A stretch of 64,000 nucleotides of DNA from assembly GCA_002803225.1 (NCBI GenBank), contig NXFV01000021.1, forward strand, positions 1 to 64,000, read 5' to 3'. Shown here piece after piece: positions 14,701-25,828 of this stretch. How positions within the stretch are numbered: the first letter of the stretch is position 1; every line of letters begins with the position of its first letter. The notes under the pieces were generated by a model that saw nothing but the letters and a program-made list of their open reading frames with translations, had not been told where the DNA came from and did no database searches. Made by a program: the position numbers and the translations under genes. This DNA comes from Gamarada debralockiae. Lineage: Eukaryota > Ascomycota > Leotiomycetes > Helotiales > Hyphodiscaceae.

Positions 14701-15496
14701 TCGTGATAGGACAGTTCGCACCACGTTCACAGGGACGCGAACCTGGCTGATGCAAATGCAAGCTCCTCCTGCGTGTGATTGCTATCCCTGATCTGTGAAA
14801 GGGCTGGGGTGTTCAGATCGGCTTTGCTACGGGAACGGGTCGATGTTAGACGCGACACCGTGAATCGACAGGTGAATGAGAGAAGGAGAAGCCGACCGGC
14901 ATGATGCGCAACGGTCGCGAGGCTCGGTACGCGTTGGCGGGCGGGACGGGAGAATGCGTGGTTAAATACTGCACGTGCGGGAGGGAGGGTTGGGCTGTGG
15001 TGGTGGACTGGTGGACCGGGGATAAAAAGGTGCGGGGTCAAGATATTCCGGTGGTGGGCGAGGTGACAGTGTAGATTTAGTCAGATGTTGCAGATATTTG
15101 GTGAACTGGTGAGTGAGACGAAGGATAAGGAGAGAAGTACTGAGGAAAAGCTTGTAAGGAGCCACCGAGAGGTCGGGATTTGGAATATATTGGTCTTGTG
15201 AGACGCATATATGCATGTTTACAATGAAAAGGGGTCAGGATGGAAGCTTCCACTGCTAAATTTGTCATGTGAGGAGGAAAGTTAGGATGGAAGAGGGTTA
15301 TGGAATGAAGCTTCCATTGCTGATTTTGAAACTTCTAGCAATACAACGTCTTCGTCTCCAGACTTGAAGTCTCAAGATCCTCAGGGTTCGTTGAGCTTCT
15401 ACCCAATCATAAATCTTTAATTCATCCTTCAATGATATCATACCAAGAGGTCATCTATCACCCCTGGTTTCTCATCGAGGGCAAAGATAGAACTGC
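5790..15496. other. 9.7 kb gene-poor interval
   Basis: No frame here shows a recognisable domain or a splice-consistent gene. The longest frames (173 codons on the minus strand at 6038-6559, 151 codons on the plus strand at 11909-12364, 129 codons on the plus strand at 8134-8523) look like chance. Base composition is not noticeably AT-rich, so it does not look like a RIP-degraded transposon block. It separates the DUF1752/DUF3295 gene, whose promoter must be near 5.8-6.6 kb, from the CHY-finger gene's 3' end. I found no tRNA by eye, but an eye search is weak. Confidence 0.5.
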
Positions 15497-18350
15497 TCAA
15501 CTAACCTTCGCAGTACCACCAGGCCTCCTAAATTTCCTCTTATCCTTCCTACTCATCTTAACCCTATCCCTCGTTCCCTTCCCGCCCTCCCAGAACCCTC
15601 CACCACCTCTCTTCCCGACCAAACTGCTGCGACAAACGGCACAGTCCTCCGGCCGATAATTCTGTTCTCTCGAACAGTGCCCACAAATCATGCGATTCGC
15701 CCACTCATTATGGTGATCCTCTCCCTCATCATGGCACTTATCGCAAGCATAAACTTTCTGACAACAGCTGAATCTAAACCATCTGTATGACTTCGAGTAA
15801 TGGCGACAGCGTCCGCGTTTTGGGAGCTCGGTGCCGGGGACTAGGCCCAGGGTTTCTTTCTTGCGACGACCCGCTGGCGCGGAGGGAAGGTGTGAGGATG
15901 TGATGCGTAGGAATTTGACCTGGGGGATTAGGAAGGTGAATTTTTGGTGGCATTCGCGACAGATGTTGGAGGTTGTTTCGCCGCGGACGGAAACAATTCC
16001 TGGGGAGGGGTAGGTGGTTGAGCATTGTGAGCAGGTTGGGATGAATGTGCTATTGATTGTTAGCTATGGAGAGTGAAAGGAGAAAGTAGGCATACCTTGG
16101 CAGCATATCACCCACAACGCAGCCCTCTAGATCAAGGAAGCCTGCTCTGACTGCATGGGCGTGCACCAAATCTTTCCTGAATCCTATCGTCAAGGGACTG
16201 GCGCATTTCTTGCAGCTTTCTGTCTTCGTGATCCCGGTTTTTAACCCCTTAACTTCCATAATCTCCTTGCATCTCTCGCACTTGACTGTGAGATTCAAAA
16301 TCGTGACTTCGAGTAGTTCAATTCCGTAAAGTTCGATGAAGGGAAAGGAGATTGCTGTGCCTCGCTCTTGATTTTGGGTTAGTAGTTGAGATGATAGTTG
16401 GGTGTCTTCACCCTTAACCTCAACGCCTCCTGCCTCATCAGAAGACTCGTCTCCTGTATCATAGGAATACAGGTCATCAGTGTCGGTACTGGAGGCATCG
16501 TCTAGGTCAATGACAGTCCATTCTGGCGGTCGAGTAATGTATTGGATATGGCTTCGTTCAGGGTCCTGCTGGCCTTCAATCTTCTTTCCCTTCGCAGTGA
16601 CTTCCTCAACTGGTTCCAGTTGAATTCCAATCGATTGGCCAGGCTTCTTCTCCGGTTCCAGAATTGTCTTCGCTAGTGTATGCATGTTCTGTGCCAAGTA
16701 ATTGACGTGAACCATGAGAGTAACCTCTTTTCTTTCTGAAGCCTTCTGCTCGAACCCCCTTTCGACCGGTTTCGCTTCCTTTGGATCCACTCCCTCCAGC
16801 TGAACTCGGCAAGGCTGAAGTGGATAAAGGAGAGGCACAAACAACTGGACTGTCTTGATAGCTTGGATCGCAACTGATAGCTCAGAACGTTTCTTCGGCT
16901 CGATGGGTATCGTGTAAGCAATTCCATCAGCAGACTTTTTGTAAAGAGGTAGTCTTCCCATTCTCGCTTCTAACTGTCTGGTCTCGACCTCTCGTCTCTT
17001 TGCAGCTTCGGCCTTCTGCTCAGTAGTAAATGTTTGGACGGGCTTTACAGGGGTAGAACTCTCTTCGGTATTTGAAGATGCCTCAGTGGCTGCACGACCA
17101 GAACCAGCAGGTGGTCCATCAGACCTTGAAGGAAGGGCTGCTAAGTGCCGAGTGTCTTTGTTCGACACAATCTTTACAGTCTCTGCCTTCGGTGCCGACA
17201 AGAATACTTCAAGGTTCTTATCGAGTGCTTTCATCAGCTCCAGTAAGGTAGCATCTGGCTTCTCCTCAACAAGACCACGGAAGCCAGACTCGACATTCAA
17301 CGCAAAGCCTCTCGGAATATCTTTGTTGCCAACTCTGAGAGACGGCCTGTCTTTTGGGTATGAAGGTGGCACCGAAAGAAGGACCTCCAATGCTATCATC
17401 TCGAATGGGAAGTCCGGATCTGAAGGTGTGACCTTGAACTGAAGTAGTGAAGTTCCCTCTTCAATATCCAGCAGTTCGTTGCCAGCGAGCTTGCTCTCCT
17501 TGGGATTGAATCGTCTCCGGATCTGGCCCAGCTGGAATTCACGTGGATCCTGGGTTGCCGCTTGAGGCACTGGCTTCGGAACCACACGTGATGCTGGTAC
17601 AGGCTTGGTAATAGCTTGTCGGCGATCCTGAATCATCCCATCATCGCCGACAACGGCCCTTGAAGATGAAGCTTCTGGCATATCTAAATTTGTCGTCGTC
17701 ACCCGAGCCCTTGGGGGTCGTGTATCGTCGTGCAGGAAAGGACAGTCACGTCCATTTCGACAAGAACCTATCAGTACGATCAGTTCGAGGTCCTGTACGA
17801 TGATCGAGTCCTCGAGGCTCCTGGTACCCCCTCAACAAATCACGTGGTGTAGCCCCAGGTTTTCCAAGACGTAATACAGGAGGGTCCTTTGACCAAGCTT
17901 TACATCCTCAGTCATCTTCCTGAACACTCAATTCACTTGAATGTTTTGGCACCCCACGCTGTCCGTCATGAGCGGTGAAATCACGGGATCCACACCAGAT
18001 GCTGCACAACACAACTTGCATATGTACATATGCGGATTCAGAAGCTTCTCCCAATGAAAATATTCCCCAAGCCCTCAAGCAAAATGAAATAATAAAATAC
18101 CTGTCTTGCTGAAATATCGACAAACTCTATTCTTTACTGGCTGCTGACTTTGGGGGTGGGAGACGGACTCATGTTCGTGTGTTGACGCTGCCAACGCATC
18201 AGTCAACCCAGCAGATGACCTACAGCAGTCGCGCCATCGCTATGCACTGCAACCTTGTGTTGATTGATCATGCATAATGTGGGATGGAAAATGGGAATGG
18301 GAAGGCGGTGAAGATTGCTGCTGACCTGTGGTGGTAAGGCTGGTTGTCAT
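15497..18350 (-). CDS. CCCH + RWD-like + CHY zinc-finger protein
   Basis: Four exons (18350-18254, 18187-18101, 17767-16096, 16049-15497) read as one 802-residue frame; all three joins keep phase. A Gln/Ser/His-rich N terminus is followed by a CCCH finger with spacing C-x8-C-x5-C-x3-H that is split by intron 2 (CRYFSKTG then SCRNGRDCPFLH). Next comes an RWD-like block (EMIALEVLLSVPPSYPKDRP), a charged linker, and Cys pairs CERC and CKKC. Last is a CHY-type zinc module (CRHYSKSYRWFRFSCC, then CDKCHDEGEDHHNEW and CGHCSREQ). It ends in a basic Gly/Arg/Lys tail. CHY fingers bind zinc and often occur in ubiquitin-related proteins; the CCCH finger suggests RNA contact, which is inference. Intron 2 is 333 nt, long for this genome, so an unseen exon or alternative splicing is possible. 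Start chosen because it is the only ATG giving a phase-correct first exon. Confidence 0.85.
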
Positions 18351-20020
18351 GACTTAAGCTGAGTGGTGGTGGTGTTTTGGGGGAGCTGGCGGGGAAGCGG
18401 GAGAGGTTGTGTGTGGCGTTAGGCGGCGATACTTCGTTAATCGTTGAAGATATTTGAAGGAATGAGGTGCAGTATGAGAGAGTAGGATTGTTTGGGTCTC
18501 ATGAGTTGGCGATTTGGGCTGCAGTTCTTATGATCACGAGAATTGAATTTCATATCTCGTGAAGGAGTTGGATGACTCAAAATATGTTGCCACAGGCAGT
18601 TACTCACAGAAAATGACTCCTTTCAGCCTTGTATCTGAGTCACAAACCCATCAAAACAATAAATGCAAGTTTCGTTTACATCCACTCAAACGAATAAAAA
18701 GGAGCGGGAAAAAAAAACCTTTATTTTCAAATTTCGAATTAAATATGAATAAAATAACCATAAAATCAAGCTGTTTCTTCTACTTTCGGACTTTCCCCAC
18801 CGGGACAAATGCTCGGCAATTGAACAAACACCGGATTCCTGATTCCTCTCCCCTATTCACCAACAGCACTCCATCGGTCCATCAAGTTCATCTCCACATC
18901 TACTCTTCCCAAACACTGCTTTACTTACTCCTCTCATCCCGAATGTCATAAAATGTCATCGCTCTTGTGAATGTGTCTCGTGCTATGCATTTCCCCGTCC
19001 TTAGAAGCCGATTTGGTGTACCGAGGTGATGGAGGCCCAACGGTTACTGAAGGGTGGACAAGGCTCGGCTTGGTGATGGATTGTTTTTACCGTCAATTAT
19101 GAATGGGAAGTCCCACGCCAGCGAGCGTTTCTTTTTTCGACTTTCTTTCCCGTGTCGCATTTCCCCTCCTTTCCTTCGTCAATAATATTTGCGAGGCATT
19201 ATTATTGTCCAACAAGCAGGCCAACTTGCGGGAATAGGAATTGAGCCGAGAAGAGCAGCCGAGGCGGCTTGCTGCCCAACCTTGCGGTCAAGAGGGACTG
19301 TCGCAGAGGTCTGGGACGGCCCGAACAGTAGCATCAGTTGCTGAGGTATTCTTTGGTCAGCAGCCACAAGGCTTAAGTACCCCAAGGTAAGGTACCTGCG
19401 GGCGCCATCGTCTTTGTCCCTTCTACCTCGTGCGGGGAAAAGGAGATCACCAGTGCATTTCTGCAACGTTCCAACTTCCCGTCTCTTTTAGAGTTTAATT
19501 TAGCGACACAGTTCTAGAAATACTTCTAGCCTACGATTTGCTGGACTTCAATCTTTTCAGCTCTTGCCAATATTCTAGGATGCCCCCATCCCTTGATCCT
19601 CCGAGGAATTTTTGGAGAGATGTTCCGATGGAGGCTGACTCCATTTTATACCTCGGATCAGAAGTCTGGCAAGCGGGGATATCCAAAAATGGGTATCGTG
19701 AGGACGAGAAGAAATGTGATGGTCTTGCTCATAAGGATGAAGCCTCGGCTGTATCGTTCACGAAATTCGAGTCTGCTGATACATCCTTTCTGATGTCAAT
19801 TGAAATGGACTCAATCTTTAGTTGCTTAGCTGGTGCATGATGTCTAGCCTCAGAGAGAGTTCATCGAAACAGTCAATGAGTCCTTGCTAATAACTGTGAG
19901 AGAGATAATGTGGGAAGGAGAATGTTGCAGCAGTTTGGACGATGCTTGAATTGTATACTTGATCTTAAAAGAAAAGCAACAATACAAACCCCATACATCT
20001 CACCCCTAATTATCATACCA
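18351..20020. other. Promoter of the CHY-finger gene and intergenic DNA
   Basis: The first several hundred bases must contain the promoter and 5' UTR of the minus-strand CHY gene. An A-rich patch lies near 18640-18760. Beyond that only short frames are seen, without domains. Confidence 0.5.
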
Positions 20021-21620
20021 CTACTCAAACAAACACCCCGGCCTACCCAAATTCTCCATGTCCCAAACAACGTCATCAGTATGTCCACAAACACTCACAC
20101 TACTCGCCCTACCCATCGGCTCATCCATCTTGCGATTCTCATCATAATAAGTATTCTTCGCACTCGGCGCATACCACGTCTGATGATTCAACACAGCATT
20201 CATCCACGCTTCCACAACACTAACTCCATTACCAACCGCCTGTTCAAAAGGCATGATCACTCCTTCATCAATCCACATCTCCGTCTTATACCCCATCACT
20301 GCATGCAAGCCATTAAACACGCTCTACCAGACATCAAAACTCGAATATGGATCTGAGGGATAATCTGTGTTTGAGGGTATGATTTCGCAGGAATGCAAGA
20401 CCCAGTAGCAGAGTGACCCGCCGGCACCGCCTCTGTAGCCTGTGGATGGTATATCTGTGATTTGCACGACGGACGAGCCTTCCTTTTGGTACGTCGAGAA
20501 TTCATGCCAGTTGCCGTGTGCTGCTGTCAGGAGCAGGTTGACGAAGTTGGCAAATTGAGCGGCGTTTGTTGTGTAGAGCCATGGATATGCCCAGGAGAAA
20601 CCTTGACTTGCGAAGTTCACTTTTCCGGAAGCGTATTTGTAGAGTGCGGGCCAGACGTTCATTGCGCTTGTGAGCCAGCCTGGGCCGTCTTGTTGGATTA
20701 CGTAGCGAACTACTGTCACGGTTAGTGTTCGTCTGTCTAGCTGTCCGTATCTTGATCTTCGTGGGATTGTTTGAGGAGGTGGGTTCTGACCGCCACTAGA
20801 AGCGGATGGGAAGGCCGGTGGAGCAGCGTCTGTAGCTGGAGCTGTGAGGTCGGGGAGAGGTTCAAGGGCATGACTTCCTGCTGCGACGTAGCCAGATATT
20901 CGTACATTGAATTGAGTCTCATTACCACTTCATGTCAAGTTCCTTGTCGCAGAGAACCAGTAGACGGTTGAATGTGATTCACGCAGAGTCGTAGTAACAT
21001 GCTTCAACTGCGTCCACGTTCAAGGGACCAAGTGCAGCCGCTGGTTGAAGCTGAGCTATAATTGCCTCGTGAATTTGCTGTGTGGATGCTGTGTGGATGC
21101 TGTGTGGATGCTGTGTGGATGCTGTGTGGATGCTGTGTGGATGCTGATTGAATCGTTGAATTATGAGTTGCAGGGTGCCAGAGGTAGTTGAACGACCGTA
21201 ACGTATGGTTTGGCCCGAACCCGAGAATTGCCTTGCTCCCTGGCCCTCGAACGGTCAGCGAGTTTTGATCCAGTTGTATGATCCGCTGAGAAAAACATGT
21301 GAAAAGGTATGGCTGGGTTTGACTTGTCGCTATCCTGAGTATGGACCGCGCCGTAGAGAGAAGGACCTCGGATAACGTTGATGGTCAGATCGTCGTGAGG
21401 GAAGAGACCGGGATTGTCTATATAAGTGTTGTTTCTCTCGGCGGTGATTCCAAAGAAGGGTAGATGCCTTCGTATCGAGGATAGAATGTTGTTTCTCCTG
21501 TTGTGGGATTGACTACTGCTACCGTTCGATCGCCATCTTGTGCAATTATGCCTGTGCCGTTCGTGATGTTGGAGTAGGTAATGCCGGGAGCAACTGTTTG
21601 GAGAGTTTCTTACAGGAAGG
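20021..21620 (-). pseudogene. Decayed DUF6345-like gene
   Basis: A minus-strand coding relic. The best part reads from about 20720 down to 20021 in one frame: VNFASQGFSWAYPW, AHGNWHEFSTYQ, GGAGGSLCYWVLHSCEIIP, then a TAG (20324-20326) where the flanking sequence implies a second Trp, then SVFNGLHAVMGYKTEMWID and RASSVSVCGHTDDVVWDM. The His-Ser-Cys followed by FNGLH and GYKT pattern recalls the fungal and bacterial DUF6345 family, whose biochemical role is unknown to me; this family call is tentative. Upstream remnants occur in shifted frames (ITYSNITNGTGIIAQDGDRT, then NNTYIDNPGLFPHDDL), so at least one frameshift is present as well as the stop. A six-copy 11 bp tandem repeat (21077-21142) sits within the relic and may have broken the frame by expansion. 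Not functional as it stands. Confidence 0.6.
21077..21142. repeat. 11 bp tandem repeat, six copies
   Basis: Six perfect head-to-tail copies of GCTGTGTGGAT on the plus strand, followed by a partial GCTG. It lies inside the DUF6345-like relic. Since 11 is not a multiple of three, copy-number change shifts the reading frame. Confidence 0.95.
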
Positions 21621-23107
21621 CTAGAGAAAGAACGACCTAATGGAGTTCCGTGTCAGCGCTGATTGATCAAAGGGATTAAGCCTTTAAGAAGTGCCGAAGA
21701 ATTATCTTCGCGAATGGATCGTCCGTCAACACATACTTGCTTGAAAGGCAAACCGCGCACGGAAGCTGGAATCGGAGTCTGGAGGGGAGAATGTGACGAA
21801 TGATACATACTACTGTGCCAAGGTCAAAATATGGAAGTGGTCGATCAAGACAAGGAATGAGAGAGATATCGAACGTGATGTTACAATTCGATGTTGGATT
21901 CTCCCCCGAACCAGCGAGTGAAAAGCAAGAAGGGATAAAACATTTCAATACCGCAATAAGTGATAGCTCAAGATATAGCAAAGCTAGAAGGGCTGATAGT
22001 AGAGAATGGCAGAGTTAAGCTAGGCACAAAAGAAAGTATATATACTCCATCGTTGAGTATCATGACGGCAACGTGCATGACATACCTGTTTTTGTGCTGC
22101 TGTCTGGGCCCGATATTGAGGAATCAAAAATCCGCCTAGCACTGCCAACGATGCTTCAGCCTCGAGATCGGAGATAGAGAGTAGATCTAATCTACTCAAT
22201 TGCAGGGTAAAGAACACAAAAGATACCTTCATAGATGTACCCTTTCCTCAGACGAAATCACGAGATTGGACACTGTTGGTTGACAAATGCTCACTTGACG
22301 AATGATCTGGTAGCATTTATCGTATACACCAGATGATACTGGCTTGGAAGGAAGGAATAAACTAGCCGTTGGGTTACAAATGTTGTCGATTTTGAGTTGT
22401 GGAGGCTGATTTCGGAGCTGAATCGAAGGCTGAGAATCAAACTCCCTTGAATTAAACGACCAAGTACCGGCAGCATTGGGGTAGGAGAAGGAGATCGGCC
22501 CCACTGGGAGAACGGAGGCTGTGCTGCATGTTTAATCCAAAATGAGATATCAAGAAGAACATTGAACTGAAATACAGCGATATCGGGCTTCAAAGCGTAA
22601 CCTGGAGTAGATATCCTTGGAACTATTCTTCATGGAAGATAATGATGGGAGGCCTTGCTCCCAATTGCCCGTGGCTACTCCCATTATCCGATTTGCTCTA
22701 GAACGGGACCTGCGACTTTGGGCTTTCCTCGTTCTAGATAGTCGATGGTTTGTAGGATGGTTCTTTCGAGGAGAATGTTGCCGACGCGAGACGCGTTTGA
22801 TCCCCACGTTTCTTCGCAACCTCACTTGAGCTCCTACTCCCCCAGCAAAAACATCATATCCAGCCACGAAGGATACAGTTGCTCGATAATTGCTTTCTTC
22901 ATTTATTCACCACTTTTGGAAAACCTTGTATTATTGTTGGAACCGCGAAATTCGTCCTCACCCCTCACAGCCCCGGCTTCGCAAGCGAGCCTCCGATGTG
23001 AAGTTACTGCAATTCGGAAGGACTCTTCTGCCACTGTTGGAACCTGTTAACGTGCGTCAACACCCATATTTCCTAATCCCTACGCTGACAGCCTATCAAG
23101 CATCAAA
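21621..23107. other. Intergenic, nothing recognised
   Basis: Short frames only, on both strands, without motifs. Since this lies between two relics it may include unrecognisable decayed coding DNA. Confidence 0.4.
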
Positions 23108-23728
23108 ATGAGCGTCCCAACTCTGTCCAATATCATCCGAACCTTCAACGCCCTTCCTCGAAGACGCCGGGCACCTTCGGGAATGGTACCAAACCATTGG
23201 CATATCTCCATTCGTCATGTACCTCTGCAACCACCTGGACACCTAGTGTTCTTTGTGCAACCAGATTCGCATTTTGTCAACACGCAAGGACCGATTGAGA
23301 GGGCAGCAGGAAACACACTTGGGGAGGTCATCAACCTCGAAAGCGAAGCTACCACTCTTGTTATCGTTCGACTCATTCTGCAAGGCTTCGTGGGACAGGA
23401 GCCTTCGATGGGAAGACCGTAGTCTTGGTCTACGAATGATGAAGCCCTCGGCCGACGAGTTACGGAGATCATGAGAAGATTGGGCATTGAGGAAGGGCTG
23501 TTGGACATGCCGATTGCCAGCGACGAGGAAAAACACTTCGTGCCAAGAGGACTGGGACAACTTTCTGGGCCGGCTTCAAGGTATCTCAGGCTAGGTGAGG
23601 TAATTCGTTTGAAAATCGCTCAATATGGAAGAACGGTTGTCATGTGGAAGGCTATGTCTCCGGATGGCTGTACATTGGATGAACGAAAGTTCGTAAGTCA
23701 TATCATAACGGAAGACTCCCTATCATAG
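23108..23728 (+). pseudogene. Hypothetical ORF broken by one in-frame TAG
   Basis: From the ATG at 23108 the same frame runs 206 codons to a stop at 23726, interrupted only by TAG at 23420-23422. The text on each side looks like one protein: IIRTFNALPRRRRAPSG and HWHISIRHVPLQPPGHLVFF before the stop, and SWSTNDEALGRRVTEIMRRL, then LRLGEVIRLKIAQYGRTVV, after it. No domain is recognised; the style resembles uncharacterised fungal proteins. The position of the stop (Arg-Pro-stop-Ser-Trp) would suit a TGG to TAG change, but that is inference. Alternatives are a real 104-residue protein, or an intron that removes the stop; I saw no convincing donor and acceptor pair around it. Confidence 0.5.
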
Positions 23729-23859
23729 GAGGTCGAGCCAGCTTTTTACTGGCCAGACCTTGAAGCCTCTTCTAAGATTAGCACCATCGATTGCGCTTTG
23801 AGTCGTGTGACTCTGCCATTCTATGGAGGGATTGAATGCCGCAAATTTCTTTCATTCCT

Positions 23860-24610
23860 CTATATGAATATAACTATCGAACGGCCCTATCAACTCGTGT
23901 TCAGACGCCCATTGGTGTATCTTCGAGAAGATATGACACGGCATGAGCCAGTGCTCTGTGCTTCTCAGGAATCTATTCCCAATACAGCGTACTGATTTCG
24001 TGGCACATGAGAACTGCCGGATACTTCTACGCAATCATCTGCAGTCGTTGTTAGTAGCAAGTTTGGCGATAGAGAAAAGTCCTCACCTAAGTAATCGAAG
24101 TGTTTCTTGGATTCTGGATGCATCTCCCAGGAGTGATATGTTTCCGGCCAGATGAATATTCGCAAGTGATTCTTCGACAGTAAGCCAGCTCTTTCCAAGT
24201 GCACTGCGGACGACATACCAAACAATGCAGTTGATGAAAGCTACCCAGTCCTACGATATAGTGTCCTAGATCGCCTGGAATCGGAACGCTCTTGTTTGGG
24301 AGTTGCATGGCAGATACATTGTCAATTCTGCTGATGCCGACGGCTGGAAGATCATGAGCTTGGAAAAGACATTCAACTTTGGACTCTCCATAGCATTGTG
24401 CAACTCACCCGAAGCTTCGTCTACCTCAGGAGTCAGTGGCCCTTGATACTTTGCTCTCTTCCTTCCAAAACTACTTAAGAATACTGTAGTCCGGTATTCC
24501 ACAGCTTCTTGCGCGGGGGCTTAATGGTATCAGCCATTGCGCGCGAAGGAGCCCTGGCAGAAAACCCACAGTACTCCGTATACTTCATCTTGGAATCTCG
24601 CAGTTTGAGA
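23860..24610 (-). pseudogene. Decayed UstYa/DUF3328-type oxidase gene
   Basis: Minus-strand remains of a UstYa-like protein. Near 24500-24400 the frame reads YRTTVFLSSFGRKRAKYQG then LTPEVDEA, matching the family's N-terminal YxGxPxPEVDxAW signature with the final Trp lost. Next comes IVGLGSFHQLHCL (about 24260-24219), the family hallmark. An intron 24218-24172 (GTATGT to GTCGAAG) joins HCL to NHLRIFIWPETYHSWEMH. A second intron, 24086-24039, has a CTAACA branch. The last exon starts DDCVEV, where the family has the HxxHC metal-binding motif; it then loses frame before IRQ, regains LMCHE-like text in another frame, and meets a stop. The N-terminal membrane segment is not readable. Family members catalyse oxidative cyclisation of fungal RiPP peptides. 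This copy is inactive. Its neighbour at 25619 is a candidate substrate gene. Confidence 0.7.
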
Positions 24611-25618
24611 GTCTCTCCAGACGGGCAATATTACGAGTAGTATTGTGAGGCAAGCGCTTAGGGCCCATGGAAAGACCTTTAGTATGGATGAGTTCTAATA
24701 CTTACGTGGGGAATGAATTTTGAAACTCTGCGGACAATTTTCGTTGTCGTTGAGGAGCGATTCCTGATCCATCTTTATTCTGTCGAGTTTACGTCGAAGA
24801 TCTAGATTAATGGACAATCAAAATATGTAAGGATGGAGCTTTGCAAGTCCCACCGAAGCCGTTAATCTCCAAAATTCAAATCCTAGCTGTCTATAATGCG
24901 AGTCAAGAACAGCGGCGCATACTAGAATCAAGAGCGATTGAAGGCTACACTTGCGATTTTTGCTTTGTTGATCGACAATAAATTGGCTTTAATATGACCA
25001 CAATGGAAGGTAGTACCCGAAGACTAAGACGGCAGATATAAGACGCATGAGACGAATCCTTCAAAGACTTGGTAGTGCTTAAATCCACAAGTGAGTGCAC
25101 TCTTACTCGACCAGCTAGTGACATGACTGGTGGATTCAACTCTAATGCAACAAAAACTGTCCCGAGAGGCACAGCACCTAAGGCCGGACGAGAGCTAAAT
25201 GGAGGGCTACCATCGGCTATCAATTCATGAAGCTCTTCCAACTGAAGGCAAGCTTTCGTAGAACAGGCGTGCTTGGCTGAAGTCATCACCGTTCGCTGGT
25301 TCGTGCTGTGTCGATTCATATAGCGCATATCCAAACCTTGAGATCACCACTATCTTCATGAAAGATCTGCGAGTGCTTAGTTAAGAGAAAGAAAAAGAGA
25401 ACCTTAGCAACGTTTCTAATATCTATCGTCCTGTGGCAAGCTGCAAGTAAGAACAGACCTGCTTGGTCTCTGGGAAGATCATTTTGTCTTCTTGCATTCG
25501 TACTTGCTTCGCACCCGCCGGATTTTCAATACAATTGGTTATGCGTTCCTAAAGAAAGAGTTCTCATCATATCTTCACCACAGTCATCGGAACCCAACAC
25601 TTCAAATCGATCAGAACA
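24611..25618. other. Divergent spacer between UstYa relic and repeat-peptide gene
   Basis: A 129-codon minus-strand frame lies at 24945-25334 with no recognised domain. The stretch would have carried the shared upstream region of the two head-to-head genes at its flanks. The bases just before 25619 (CAGAACA then ATG) are a reasonable fungal start context. Confidence 0.4.
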
Positions 25619-25828
25619 ATGAAGCTTTCCATTTCAAGTCTGTTCGTCCTTATGTCAGTGGCAACACCACTCGCTGCACCAATCGACTCGAAACTTCCAG
25701 AGAAGCGCGATTCTCAACAGCATCGGGATGTCGCTAGTACCGACGGCTCGGTCATTGATGAGAAGCGCGATCCGCAGCAGTATTGAGACTTTGCCAGCAC
25801 TGATGGATTGGTCTTTGACGAGAAGTGA
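25619..25828 (+). CDS. Secreted Kex2-type repeat peptide precursor (RiPP-like), interrupted
   Basis: The open part (25619-25786) encodes 55 residues. A secretory signal (MKLSISSLFVLMSVATPLAA) is followed by PIDSKLPEKR. Then come 20-residue units of the pattern D-x-Q-Q-x-x-D-x-A-S-T-D-G-x-V-x-D-E-K-(R): one complete (DSQQHRDVASTDGSVIDEKR), the next begun and cut by TGA at 25784-25786. After that stop the same frame continues with the rest of the second unit, ASTDG included, to TGA at 25826-25828, which falls where the Arg of the third Lys-Arg site would be. Repeats separated by Lys-Arg dipeptides after a signal peptide are the layout of Kex2-processed repeat proteins, including dikaritin-type RiPP precursors and alpha-pheromone-type genes. 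The UstYa relic 1.1 kb away favours the RiPP reading. Both stops align with arginine positions. It may be a dead gene or a shortened, still translated one. Confidence 0.55.

Noticed and set aside
17908..18123. 71-codon ORF inside the second intron of the CHY gene
   Set aside because: It only overlaps exon 2 in the wrong frame; joining exon 2 to 17767 restores a canonical CCCH spacing instead.
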